From Morella rubra (taxonomy: Eukaryota; Streptophyta; Magnoliopsida; Fagales; Myricaceae): DNA of 64,000 bases. The number at the start of each line of letters is the position of its first letter. Positions within the stretch are counted from its first letter, which is position 1. The translations under genes were made by a program, and so were the position numbers. The stretch covers positions 23,065,325-23,129,324 of the forward strand of contig CM025851.1 in the NCBI GenBank assembly GCA_003952965.2, read 5' to 3'. Shown here in pieces: positions 1 to 10,241 of the stretch. The notes beneath the pieces were generated by a model, which saw only the letters and a list, made by a program, of their open reading frames with translations, had not been told where the DNA came from and did no database searches.

Positions 1-381
1 TAAAACAAGCATGCATGATGATGTTGCCACAACTCCGAAGTTCCATTTTTTTTTGTGATGGCATGGAAATAACTTACCACAGTAGTTGCATTTGGCCTGA
101 GCCAATAGTGGATTCTCCTCTGGTGCTAGTTGAATCCTGGTGAAGTGCTCCCACACTGGCGACTCCTTAGAATTCTTCCTCTTCTTAGACTGAGGATGTA
201 GGGGTGGTAGCCCACGTGGCTCATTTGTAGTCGTTGCACCCATTTCTTCAGCAGATGATGACGTGAAACCAATGGGTGAAGTACCAGTGGCATTACCACC
301 GCTACTAGCACAAGCACTATCAACATCGTTACTAGTACTGGTGGGTGTCGTAAAGCTGCCACCACTATGAGTAGTTTCCAT
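1..381 (-). pseudogene. hAT transposase, N-terminal BED zinc-finger region, frameshifted
   Basis: The frame opening at ATG 381-379 gives a Ser/Thr/Gly-rich N-terminus, then a basic KKRKNSK patch and SPVWEHFTRI followed by KCNYCGKLFPCHHKK. This is the start of a BED-type C2H2 finger as found in hAT (Ac/RICESLEEPER-like) transposases, where it binds the transposon ends. In the A9 run at 47-55 (minus-strand A's) the frame shifts. Downstream of it the expected NGTSELWQH pattern with the second half of the finger is visible one frame over. The transposase catalytic domain would lie left of the window. The shift may be a true mutation or a homopolymer sequencing error, so the copy is probably but not certainly dead. 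Confidence 0.75.
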
Positions 382-1751
382 CTGAAATGAAGTTTGAATC
401 AATATAGAATGGTACTAATCAAAATATGTTATATAGTCCTGCTTAGCATATAATCAAATATAATGGCCAAATTAATAATTTTCAAAAGGAAAATATTTAG
501 AAATAATTATCAAAGCATCATGAGTCATGACAATCGAATATTATGTTTTTAAATTATATATATTTCTTTTTAAATTATATCATACAATGTGGATTTTTAT
601 AAAAAATCTTTGATCAAAATTCCAGAGTTATCTAATTTTTGGCCTAACAATCAAATTATCATGTACCAAGAAATTTCAAAGCATTTGATTCCCACCTTGC
701 ACTTAGATGTGGATGAATATGATATACACTCGATTATAAGTTTTCTGACAAGTCACAAGAGAGGTGGAGTCCCGTGCCCCATTCATATATATATAAAGAC
801 AACAGAATAATTTTATGAGTTTTTTTTTCTGGGAGATTAATTTTATGCCCCATTCACAAACTATCTCAATTGGTAAGTGAAACCTCAAATTGGAGGCGTG
901 TATCCAACTATCCACCCCACTTGCAATTTTTGTTTAGGTCTTGTGGAAGACTAAAATGCCCAAACCATTTCTAAATTATATGTTAAGAAATAAAGAAAGG
1001 AAATTAACAAAAACGAAAAAAAGGAAAGAGACAGCTATGTGTTTTTTTATTTTCATAAGAAACAAGTTATATACGTTGTTTTACTAAGTCATTTCATAAT
1101 TATTTAAAAGTTTTTTTCATTAAGACAAAACATCAAACACTTGAAGTGCATATAAGCATTTGGAGATAAAAACCTAGATCTAGCACTGTAGAACCACAAT
1201 CACGGTAAAACAAATCATCAATTGACATTCCCACAACATTTCCAATCACACAACTCAATCAATTCATTAACAGCACAAAAATCCCAACCTAAATATACAA
1301 TAAACCCGAAAAAAAAAAAACAAAGAACTTGGTCACATAAGCTAAGCTAAATGCAATGGTTTAAACTTTAAAGGACTTCTAGAACAAGATCCATTACAAG
1401 TATATTCCAAAGATCCTTGTACATTTCAATTTGTTAACTAATACAAATTTACAATGCAATTATGAATTACCTAGAAGGAAATCGGTGAAGAGGTCGTGGG
1501 GAGTGAAATGCACCGAGGAAGGGGGCTGAAGGGTTGTTGCCGTCGAAGGACGCCGGAGGGAGTTGCTGCCGTCGAAGGGGGCTGAAGGGCCGGGGTGTGG
1601 GGTGGGTGGGGGGGTTCTGTTTCTAATATTCAAATTTAGGGCAATAGGGGGTGGGAGTTGTGGGCCGGTGGGGGGTCTGGGGGCGCACGGAAGAAGGAAG
1701 TCGAGGAGTTCTCATTTTAGACTTTTTTGGGTTTTTTTTTTAAACTAAGTG
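382..1751 (-). other. Non-coding leader of the hAT element
   Basis: AT-rich sequence with stops in all frames up to about 1480, then GC-rich 1480-1700. Short open stretches around 589-915 and 1563-1748 have low-complexity composition and no recognisable domain. No host gene is seen. Confidence 0.5.
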
Positions 1752-1798
1752 ATCAAAACGACGTCGTTGCTCATTAAGCAGCACGACGTCGTTTTGAT
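1752..1798. repeat. Perfect 16-bp inverted repeat with ACGACGTCGT core
   Basis: ATCAAAACGACGTCGT (1752-1767) is mirrored by ACGACGTCGTTTTGAT (1783-1798) around a short spacer that itself contains TGCT/AGCA. It lies in the leader of the hAT element, just inside the GC-rich subterminal block. Confidence 0.9.
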
Positions 1799-1833
1799 TA
1801 CAAAAAGTAAAAAAAAAATAAAAAAAAATTAAC

Positions 1834-1990
1834 AAGCGGTTTGGCGGTGGCCCCGCGCGTGTCAAGCGGGGCCACCGCCACCGCTAATACCACCGGGATT
1901 TCCCGGTGGGGGTACCGCTACCGCTACCGCTATAGGCGGTGGCCGCCAAGCGGTAGCGGGGGCGGTGGCGGTAGCGGTTAAACCGCATAT
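1834..1990. repeat. GC-rich subterminal repeat cluster
   Basis: Short degenerate units of ACCGCTACCGCC / GCGGTAGCGG type recur in both orientations inside an otherwise AT-rich region, next to the hAT terminus. In hAT elements such arrays are transposase binding sites; that role is inferred here. Confidence 0.7.
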
Positions 1991-2559
1991 CGCCGGTGGG
2001 GTTGCCCAGCCCTACTTCCTTTTAACAAAAGTGCTAATGATAAGCATGAGAGGAGTATTTTGACTAAACTAAAACAACAATGTGGGGGTCAGTTCGCCTC
2101 AAAGATGGAGGGGATGGTAAGCTACCTTATAATCTTTTGTTATTTGAAATTTAAAATGTCATCCAAGTACAATTTTTACGTTTTCATCACAATTCCATAA
2201 TCCAGTACAGTACTGGTAGAGACTGTTAATTTTATATTGCTTTTCTTGCTTGTAGGTTACAGATTTAACATTGGTGTATATTTGAATTTCAGGATAAAAA
2301 ATATGATTGAGCAAGGACACAGAATGTCATAGCTGTTGAAGGGATTTAGATCAGGAATAATTTGATTGTCTTTTTATTTTTAATTGAACAATAAGCATAG
2401 TAATGTTTTTTTTTGGTTGTATTTTGAATAATGTGAATTTAATATATTTCATTTCCTTTTGTTAATCTTAGAATCTTTACTTATTTTCTTGTTGAGTACA
2501 TTATTTAAAATAAAATTAAAGGATACCTTTGAACTTCCGAAAAGCAATTTCAAATGGAA

Positions 2560-3041
2560 AAAAAAATATATTCCAAAAATGTGTCTAAAAAAAAGTGTGG
2601 TAAAAGTCATCCTTTAATAATGACAAAAAAATTGTGTCACAAAAAATAGTCTTTAATGACAATAAAATTCATCACAAAAAATAATTGCTAGTCGCGAATT
2701 TCAAATTTGGTCGTAAAAGTTTAAAAAGAACGAATTTTTTTTTTGACCAAATTTGAAATTTCATCACAAAAGAAATTAGTTCGAATGGCATATAAGAATG
2801 GTGTTTTTTGTAATGAAATTTTAAATTTTGTCAAAAAAGATGCAAAACAGATTCGTTCGAACGTGTTATATATCATTCGAATGATGTTACCTCACGAATC
2901 TCAGATACCCAAACTCTTTCTTGATAGGCTTTCAATGACAAATCCAGTAACGAAATCAATTTTGTCACCCAAAAGGTGACAAAATGATAGCTTTCGGTGA
3001 CAAATTTCTTTTTGTCAAACAAGGCTAAATTTCTTGTCGTG
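2560..3041. mobile_element. CACTA-like terminal fragment (right end at 3041)
   Basis: The sequence repeats TTTGTGACAAA/TTTGTCACC-type units in both orientations and ends at TTTCTTGTCGTG. Its reverse complement, CACGACAAGAAA, closely resembles the plant CACTA terminus CACTACAAGAAA. No matching left terminus is obvious between 2015 and 2600, so this is probably a truncated or internally deleted copy. The 2015-2560 stretch holds nothing I can identify. Confidence 0.5.
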
Positions 3042-3542
3042 GGAAAAAGCCTCCCCCAGAAGGCAGATGGAAACAACATAATGATCAACCTATTAGCGGG
3101 AGTTCTACGCAACATAAGCTTTGAATAAAGTCTCACCTGTCTATTCAATGCAAGTGGATAAAGCTCCAATTTCAAATGTCGAGAAGATGACCAATAATTT
3201 GTCCTGGGCAATCTGGCCGTCATGATTGACTCTCCTGGACGGTAGACGAGTCATCTGGTTAATGTGGGCCTTTATTTCTGGAACCCATCCCCATGTCAAG
3301 TAGGTGCAGAGCATAAGCGTCTGATATACAGCGACCGCAATAAGAGCTGACGTCCGCGCTAATCTCAGAACCCGAGCCGAAAATGCTGGCTTTTGAAGCT
3401 GTGGGAAGTAGTTGTGGATCACGTTAATCTGTCTTATCTGGTGTTCACTTTTGACTTCAGCATCACCCATTCCAGAGTCGGTGTAAGGGTACCATAATAT
3501 TGCAGAATTTCTTTCTCTTATGACATCGGTAGCTCTTCCCAT
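3042..3542 (-). other. Unassigned open region on the minus strand, possibly a gene fragment
   Basis: A 133-codon frame (3542 to 3141) has a non-low-complexity composition, with a hydrophobic stretch around residues 60-90 and QINVIHNYFPQLQKPAFSAR in the middle. An overlapping frame continues to 3042, where the CACTA-like end begins. I recognise no family. It could be a host gene fragment interrupted or carried by the CACTA element, or a chance open frame. Confidence 0.3.
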
Positions 3543-4120
3543 ACATGTAGGTTTTGTATGGGATGAGTTATTTATGTTGTCTATCTTCTTTTCTATCTTT
3601 GAGTCTTTACATGGAGTGTTTGTTTGTCAAAATTTTAGAGAATATTTCTAAAATTTTAAGAATCTCTACTTTATTGAGATTTATTGAATTTGTGAAAGGT
3701 GAAGTATGTATATGTAAAAGTTAAAAATTTTAGAGTGTGTTTGTTTTGTTGAAAATTTTCATGTCTCAAAATATTGGGGAAACAAACGATACCAAAGTTG
3801 AGACTTGGTTAATTACTTACAAGTCCCATTGGACCAAGATAAAGAACGAGTCATACTAGATTTTGTTGGAACAAAAGCAGTCTTTCTTAAACATGAGTCT
3901 CAAGTGATTCTTAGAATTTTCTGCGTGATGAAAATACAGAGGATTAGATGGGTTTTCATCCGTTGAAGTAGATGAGAAAGAATTCAATGGTTAAGAAGGA
4001 TGAGTTTGAGTAGGATTGGGATTAGTCGAGGAGGTAATTGATCGGTAATTTCTTCTGAAGATTGAAATGAGGTCCTGTTCTATTTTCAGTATGCAAAAAA
4101 TAAAGGAACAAAAATCGTGA
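3543..4120. other. Intergenic, possible small MITE remnant
   Basis: The stretch 3607-3795 opens with GAGTGTTTGTTTG, repeats a similar motif at 3734, and closes with AAACAAACGATACC, like the ends of TGTTTG-type MITEs. No target duplication could be fixed. No coding potential is seen. Confidence 0.3.
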
Positions 4121-5030
4121 GGTTTAAGCACTGGCGGAACAAGAGGGTATCGACCCAGGCTATTCGTCCGCCCAAAAGAAACTTTTATATGAAATTTTTT
4201 TTTTAATTTTTTTTTTTATCATTAGTTGGCTTGGGCCTAATACTCATCAGGCCTAGGCCAACTAGACTTTTCTATTGGGCGGGGATGTCAATAAAGTTTT
4301 TTTAAATAGAGTTTTTTTTTTTGGGCGGGGATGTCAATAGGGAATTTAACTAGAGTTTTTTTTTTATTTGAGCTTTATGTAAAATGGATTTTTCTGTAAT
4401 TTTTATTGGGTTATTGGTTGAAGGGTCTGTAATTTCAATTTATCTGCTAATATATTGTTTTGCTGTGAATTTTTCCACCAAGAAGTTTTTTTGGTGAGTT
4501 GTTCTTTTTTTTTGTTCATATTGCATGTGCTAGCTCATCTTTGGACATAGATTTGGTGATCAACTGGTTAGACATAATTGTGCACAGTGCACCTCTCAAT
4601 TGGTATTTTAATTTCTGAAATTCTCCCATGAACTATCAAGATATTTGTTATTGAGGGACTTGGGGAAAGCAATTTCTTCTTGATCAATGCTGCCAAGCAA
4701 AATACGCAAGTAAAAAAGGAAGCTTGTCTACACTGATGGACTCGAGAAGAGAAGGAAAGTTGAAAAAATTGGTGCTGTTAAAGAACAACCGGTATATAGT
4801 TTTCCACCAGAGTATGATGCAAAATCATAGGATACAATTGTCATCTTTCAGTTGCAGTACATAGTACGGTACATGTATTCTAATATTTTTAATACTTTTA
4901 GTCCTTAATTTTCGTCATCGTAAATCTAAGACAATTTTTTGCATTACAAAAGAAAAAAATTTTCTTGTCATTTCGCCTTTAAAGTTCGACGTTCATAGAT
5001 TTAAATTCTGGTTCCACCACTAAGTTTAAG
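4121..5030. mobile_element. Non-autonomous hAT element, 894 bp, with 8-bp target duplication
   Basis: The left end at 4129 (CACTGGCGGAACAAGA) and right end at 5022 (reverse complement TAGTGGTGGAACCAGA) form an imperfect 16-bp terminal inverted repeat of the CAGTGGCGGA class known from plant hAT elements. Flanks GGTTTAAG (4121-4128) and AGTTTAAG (5023-5030) differ at one base, fitting an 8-bp target duplication. The interior has no long ORF, so it depends on a transposase made elsewhere. Confidence 0.8.
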
Positions 5031-6229
5031 TTTCAATATTGCGGAAGCTTTGAGAGAAAATACTTTGATACAATTTCAGAATTCAGGAAACAATACATGG
5101 AAGTTATATTATTCCAGAAATGAATACACTATTTATATATATAGCTGATCAGCATTAGCTCTGGAATGTATGAAAAACAAACTAACTGATTTTTGTAACC
5201 CATGAAACTGGCTGTTAACAACTTCAGTTTTTTTACACGTATCTAACTATGTAATAGATGGCACTACGTATTAGCTAGTGCGGCGGTTGATGAGAAAGAG
5301 CTAGCACATCGTTGCCAAAGGTATATGAAAGAATAATTCTTTCTTTTTCTGGGGTTGTTAATTCTGTTGTCAGATGTCGGTCCTCGCTGCCTAGGGTGGT
5401 CGGAGAAGGACGACGTACATCAGCACGCTATGAAGAGAAGCGCAAAAGAATTGCAAACTGCAAAAGTTGGGGAATGAGAATTCCAAAATGGCAACCAAAC
5501 AGGCAGTGAGGTAGCAATAGCACAAAAAATACAACTAAATCCCACAAAAATCCCAATGAAATCCAACAAAAATTTCAACCACACAAAAATCCCCACATAT
5601 TCGAAAATTTTTCAAAATCTCAACCCTAACAATAGCACAAAAATTGCAATCTAATCCCACAAACGTCACAACCAAATCGCATAAAAAATCTCAACATAAT
5701 TGCAACCCAAAAATCGCACAGATTCGCCTAAAAAAATTTCCAAAATTGCAAATTCAAAAAACCTTCCAAATCACAATATTCCAAAAATGATTAGCCTAAA
5801 AAAGTTTCCAAAATTACAGTCCAAATAATCAACCCAAAGTTGTAGAAGGGAAACCAGGAGAGGCATGGGGTGTTCGTTTTGTAAAAAATTATAGGATTTT
5901 GATAGAATTGTGAATATTTATGTAGATTAAAATTTTATAAGTTTTGTGTAAAAATTAGTGAAAAGTTTTAAAGATATTTAATTTTTTTTGGAATTTGTAA
6001 AAAAGTATAGAAAGAGATAATTTGATGTAATTGTTTAATAAAAAATTATTGGAGTTAGGTGAAAAAGTCTAGAGCGAGAAGATTTGTTATAATTTTTTTT
6101 TTGAAAAGTTATTAGAGCTTGTGTGAAAATTTATTAGAGATTGTATAAAATGCATCATTGTGTATAAATTTTTAAAATTTTGAATGTTGATTTTGTGAAT
6201 ATATTTATATTCTAGAATAATTGTGAACG
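5031..6229. other. Intergenic AT-rich sequence with a CACAAAAATCC-rich tract
   Basis: At 5515-5830 variants of CACAAAAATCCCAA recur irregularly, a decayed simple repeat. The rest is AT-rich with no supported gene. A short frame at 5312-5509 has no recognisable domain. Confidence 0.5.
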
Positions 6230-6505
6230 GCTGATGATGTAACTGTGGCTATTGAGGAGGGGCGAGACTTGAGAGAAAAATGAGTTAAGGGGAAGGAAAG
6301 GGTATAGGTTTTGAGAAATAAATAAATGACGTCATTCTCCTTAATTCGAAACGAAGTCGCTTTGTATAAAATAAAATAAAATAAAAAATTCAAAACGGTG
6401 AAGCGGTGAAACTTCGTAGGCAGTTTCAAGCCTATCAGCAAAATCCACACTAAATAAGAAAATTGCTCACCGATACGGTACTGGTTAATCGGCACACCCC
6501 CAGTG
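6230..6505 (-). mobile_element. Possible hAT terminal remnant
   Basis: Read on the minus strand from 6505, CACTGGGGGTGTGCCGATTA resembles the TAGGGGTGTGC ends of plant hAT elements. It is followed by CCGATAC/CGGTTAA units and an AACGAAGT stretch, an order like that of the element at 1-2014. The other end was not found. Confidence 0.35.
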
Positions 6506-7157
6506 CAGGTGATTATCCTTAAGGGTTAAGGGTTATAGTCTACATTGACTGGTCGTGGCTATGTCATGAAAGATGGAAAAGTTTTCACGGATATCAGAAG
6601 TACATAAGCGCAAAAAAAAAAATGATTGCCCTTCTCTGACCAGCCCACCAACATCTGTAGTCAATTTTTCTATTTGTATCTTTCAAGAACCAGTCTAGGG
6701 TATAAGCTGCCAAGAATCAGTTGGCTTGGCGGGATATATTTATTCTTATACAATCAATGTGGCGATTTTCAAATCTGACTTCACTTTGGCGTATTACGTA
6801 CATACACAGTTAATTATGGTCCGATATGTGTTATATATTAAATGCCGTTAATCCCACGCCACTCATACTTAATAATTCTTTTTTGCTACAAGTCTTGACT
6901 TTCATAATTCAAACTTCCCAATCTATCTAATTCTGAGGTAGTCTTTTTCGTACCCTGCTAGCTTGGGGTTTTCCATCAACATCATTGATGATTCAATTAT
7001 AAAAGTTGGGATTAATCCTATTTGTTTACAGTCTCAGTCTCCTCATTTCCTTTTCCAAATATATTGGATTTGAAAAGAGTGTGCTCCATTAATTTTGGTA
7101 AACATATAACAAAAAATTCATGGACATTGATTAATTACGTGGTTTTTGGCACATGTC
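6506..7157 (+). promoter_or_regulatory. Upstream region of the CYP82 gene
   Basis: No gene is seen. A W-box core (TTGACT, 6895-6900) lies upstream and a second (TTGACC, 7158-7163) sits at the start of the duplicated promoter unit. WRKY-controlled induction would suit a defence-type P450, but these are short motifs and the link is inference. Confidence 0.35.
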
Positions 7158-7159
7158 TT

Positions 7160-7302
7160 GACCACAGGGGCGGCCGGGCGGGCGTTAGCTGCCTAGTACT
7201 GTATAATGGACTGGAAAGAAGCTGTAGCTATCTCGACCACAGGGGCGGGCGCTAGCTGACTAGCTGGTACTATATAATGGGCTGGAAAGAAGCTATAGCT
7301 AC
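7160..7302 (+). promoter_or_regulatory. Tandemly duplicated core promoter (two TATA/ATG units)
   Basis: Copy A (about 7160-7230) and copy B (about 7235-7302) share GACCACAGGGGCGG, a GTACTRTATAATGG TATA-like segment and CTGGAAAGAAGCTRTAGCTA, with a spacing of 71-75 bp. The second TATA (7271-7278) lies about 60 bp before the P450 start at 7340, suiting a start site near 7300. The ATG after the first TATA (7206) opens a 17-codon upstream ORF; the ATG after the second (7277) is in frame with the P450. Confidence 0.7.
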
Positions 7303-7339
7303 TCGTCTCTCCCATCAAGAAACAATAGAAGAAGCAACT

Positions 7340-9170
7340 ATGCTCTTGCCTGAACTATCCCCGACAAATGTTCTAGCCACCATTTTGGGTCCCTTTTTGT
7401 TTCTCCTCTTTCTGCTATGGATATCAAGAAGAGTCCAAAAAACTGCTCCTCAAAAGGCTCTTCCACCAGAAGCTGGCGGAGCGTGGCCTGTGATTGGCCA
7501 CCTCCACCGCATAGGAGGGTCACAACTGGCCCATATTACCTTGGGTAATATGGCCGAGAAGTATGGACCGCTCTTCAGTATCTGGTTGGGCGTGCATCGT
7601 ACTCTTGTAGTAAGCAGTTGGGAAGTAGCCAAAGAGTGTTTCACGACCAATGACAAAGCTTTTGCTAGCCGTTCGAAAGCTTTAGCGACTGATGTCATGA
7701 CGTATGATTATGCCATGTTCGGGGTGAGTCCATACGGTCCGTACTGGCGTCAAGTGCGCAAAATTGTCACTCTCGAGCTCCTCTCCAACCATCGCCTCGA
7801 GACATTCAAACACATCCGGGAGGCCGAGGTAAGTACATCCATAAAAGAGGTATACCAGCTATGGGACAAGAACAACAAGGTGTTGGTGGAGATGAAGAGA
7901 TGGTTCGGTGACGTAATGTTTAACGTGGTGCTCAAGATGATTGTGGGAAAGCGATTTGCTGGGGATGCAAGCAAGGAGGAGAATAAAGCAAATGATCGGT
8001 GCCGAGAGGGCTTAAGAGCTTTATTTGATTTGACAGGGACATTTGTGGTGTCTGATGCACTTCCATATCTAAGCTGGTTGGATTTAGGTGGATACAAAAA
8101 GGCCATGAAGAAAACCGCAAAAAAATTGGATCAGGTGGCCGAAGAATGGCTGCAAGAGCATAAACAAAGAAAAATTAGGAGCGAAGAGAAGGGACACTCA
8201 GACTTTATGGATGTCATGCTATCCATTGTTGATGACACGATCACTTCAAGTTACGATGCTGATACAGTCACCAAAGCCACGTGCTTGGTAAGCTAGCTTT
8301 TGATAATTAATCTAGAAACTTCCATGCATATATACATAAAATAGAATGAGAATCCCCCCCTTTTGCCTCTTTTCGAATACATAACGATGGCTAATATTTT
8401 CGATGTTCTAGTTGACAATTAACAAATGATTTCTTCACGATCTTGATTCTATTATCTATATATATATGTTTTTATGTGACCGTGTTTTGTTTCCTAAGAA
8501 TTTTTATCTGAAAATCGATTTTTTTTTTCTCTGATACCTTTTTCAGGGACTCATCTTAGGGGCTGCAGATACGACAACAGTAACATTGACATGGGCTCTC
8601 TCGCTTCTTCTAAACAACCCTGAGACCCTAAAGAAAGCAAAGGAAGAATTGGACCTCCATGTTGGCAGGAAAAGGCAAGTGAAAGAATCAGACGTGAAAA
8701 ACCTTGTCTATCTCCACGCTATCCTCAAAGAAACATTGCGTTTATATCCTGCTGGGCCACTTTCTGTGCGGCATGAGTCTATTGAAGACTGCACTTTGGC
8801 GGGCTACCACATCCCAGCAGGCACGCGGCTTATTGTAAATCTATCGAAGCTCCATCGAGACCCGCAAGTGTGGGAGGATCCGAACGAATTTCGACCGGAA
8901 AGATTCCTAACAATTAAGAAGGATGTTGATATTAGGGGCCAGAACTTCGAATTGATGCCATTTGGCAGTGGTAGAAGAATGTGCCCTGGAGTCTCGTTTG
9001 CGCTTCAAGTTGTGCACCTCACTCTTGCTTCTTTATTGCACGCTTTTGAGATCGTAACGCCGTCAGGTGCACCTGTGGACATGGCTGAGAACGTTGGACT
9101 TACGAACCTGAAAGCCTCGCCCCTCGATGTTCAACTTACTCCACGCCTTCCTGCACAAGCTTATGCATAA
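7340..9170 (+). CDS. CYP82: Cytochrome P450, CYP82 family (two exons, complete)
   Basis: Exon 1 is 7340-8287, exon 2 is 8547-9170, joined in phase 0 (TTG|GTAAGC ... TTTTTCAG|GGA), giving 523 aa, the usual CYP82 length. Visible in order: an N-terminal ER membrane anchor (residues about 8-32, rich in L/F/I); the Pro-rich hinge [14 protein letters not shown]; the C-helix motif WRQVRK; the I-helix oxygen-activation motif GAADTT at the start of exon 2; ETLR of the K-helix; FRPERF; and the haem-binding loop [10 protein letters not shown] with the axial Cys. The single intron just before the I-helix is the conserved A-type P450 intron. The family fit rests on the hinge, the [21 protein letters not shown] stretch (read in parts) and the C-terminus. 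CYP82 enzymes are NADPH-P450-reductase-dependent monooxygenases at the ER that oxidise specialised metabolites such as alkaloids, terpenoids, coumarins or flavones; the substrate cannot be told from sequence. I chose ATG 7340 because it precedes the anchor directly and follows the TATA at a normal distance; an in-frame ATG at 7277 would add 21 residues. Confidence 0.95.
8288..8546 (+). other. CYP82 intron (259 bp)
   Basis: GTAAGC donor, T-rich tract and TTTTTCAG acceptor. AT-rich, and the only break in the P450 reading frame. Confidence 0.93.
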
Positions 9171-9596
9171 CGGGACTAGCTAGATAATAATTATTAAAAG
9201 TCAAAGCTACTAGACTTTTACGAGTAGTTGTGTATGCCTGCGGTACTAGGTGGTCGGCGTTTGTTTAAATTGAATAAGGGAACACCAATATCCCTTTGTT
9301 AAAAATAAGGGATCTTCATGGGATATTTATTCCCTGTCAGTTTGTCAAAGATCTTTATATTTTGGATAGTGTAATGTCAAATTTCTCATTGAATGGTTAT
9401 TACGTAGAATTAGATCTTATAATATTTCTTTCATAGTAATTTCTTGAATGGGTATTACTGGTACTGCTAGATTAAGTGTTGCAAAAATTTGGTGTCAAAA
9501 TTCAATCCGATTAAAAAGAGGCTGAAAGGGTCTCAGCAGATGTGAAAGATGGGCTTAGGTAGTGTTTTTTTATTTTTTATTTTTTAAGGGATTTAA
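9171..9596. other. 3' flank of the CYP82 gene
   Basis: Non-coding, AT-rich, with AATAATTATT shortly after the stop codon that may serve in polyadenylation. Nothing else is supported. Confidence 0.5.
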
Positions 9597-10124
9597 TTAG
9601 TAGTTCTTTTTTTTTTTTCTAAGTAAACAAAACACCAGATCAACAGAGTCCGAATCCAAAATAAAGGCAGGAATAGAATTCAAATGGAGAACACCAAAAA
9701 CATCCTTGGCAGCAGCCCATTTAGCAAGACGATGCACCAATTTGTTGCTTCGACGTGAAACCCAATCAAGAGAATGCTGCAGATGATTGCGGAAAAAATT
9801 CCTAATAGAAGAAATCCAGCCTTCCGCCTGCCAACCAATACGCGCTGCCTGGTAAAAAATATCTTGGACTAGAACCAGACAATCCGATTCAAATAAAATT
9901 CTGGAGAAAGACAGCTCAAGAGCAATACAAGTAGCTGCAAAAAGAGCAGCAGTTTCACAAAGAAGAGAGTCTTGTGAAGGTATACGCTCTGTATACACAG
10001 TATAGAGGGAGCCTTCATAATCGCGAAACACAACCGCCAAGACTGAGTGAGTAGACCTCACGGCAACATCAACATTGCATTTAAATGACCCCGCAGAGGG
10101 AGGTGTCCAACCCAAACCAAAATT
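9597..10124 (-). pseudogene. LINE-type RNase H domain (RVT_3 family) remnant
   Basis: About 172 codons read without a stop from 10115 to 9597, with a TAG four codons further upstream. WTPPSAGSFKCNVDVAV starts the domain and carries the first acidic residue. CETAALFAA supplies the Glu, FESDCLVLV the second Asp, and WVSRRSNKLVHRLAKWA the terminal helix. This is the plant RNase H-like domain at the C-terminus of non-LTR retroelement polyproteins, also found as stand-alone ORFs. There is no ATG at the domain start and no reverse transcriptase upstream. The right side is cut by SINE-like sequence at 10125. Probably a dead 3' fragment of a LINE. Confidence 0.75.
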
Positions 10125-10241
10125 CTACTAATCCTTTGAGACCACTTCTAAAACCTTTAACTTGATAATTATCTAGTTTGTGTAGGACGGAAGACTGCAG
10201 AGATCTCAAAATTTAGCCGATAAGCTAGTCCAAAATTAGTA
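10125..10241 (+). mobile_element. SINE 3'-half copy
   Basis: This stretch (CTACTAATCCTTTGAGACCA onward) repeats, at an offset of 216 bp, the 3' half of the complete SINE next to it, with moderate divergence. It lacks the tRNA-related head and abuts the truncated RNase H remnant. Confidence 0.65.

Larger units (their letters stand above)
1..2014 (-). mobile_element. hAT transposon, 5' part (element continues past the left edge)
   Basis: Read on the minus strand, the element begins at 2014 with TAGGGCTGGGCAAC, a terminus typical of plant hAT/Ac-like elements. A GC-rich subterminal block of GCGGTAGCGG-type units follows (about 1990-1834), then a palindrome (1798-1752), a long non-coding leader (about 1480-382), and the start of a BED-finger transposase at 381. 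The 8 bp just outside the terminus (2015-2022, cttccttt) would be one target-site copy; its partner lies outside the window. What is seen is the terminus, the subterminal repeats and the zinc-finger ORF. The hAT assignment is inference from their co-occurrence in the right order and orientation. Confidence 0.7.

Noticed and set aside
126..365. 79-codon minus-strand frame as a gene
   Set aside because: It overlaps the BED-finger frame, has no ATG tied to a domain, and its hydrophobic composition is an out-of-frame reading of the real sequence.
1563..1748. Gly-rich open frame in GC-rich DNA
   Set aside because: Low-complexity composition of the hAT subterminal region with no domain.
7022..7255. 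Upstream 77-codon frame before the P450
   Set aside because: It spans the promoter duplication, its peptide merely repeats the duplicated DNA, and it ends before the P450 frame.
7338..8120. Minus-strand open frames opposite P450 exon 1
   Set aside because: Shadows of the P450 coding strand, with no recognisable domain.
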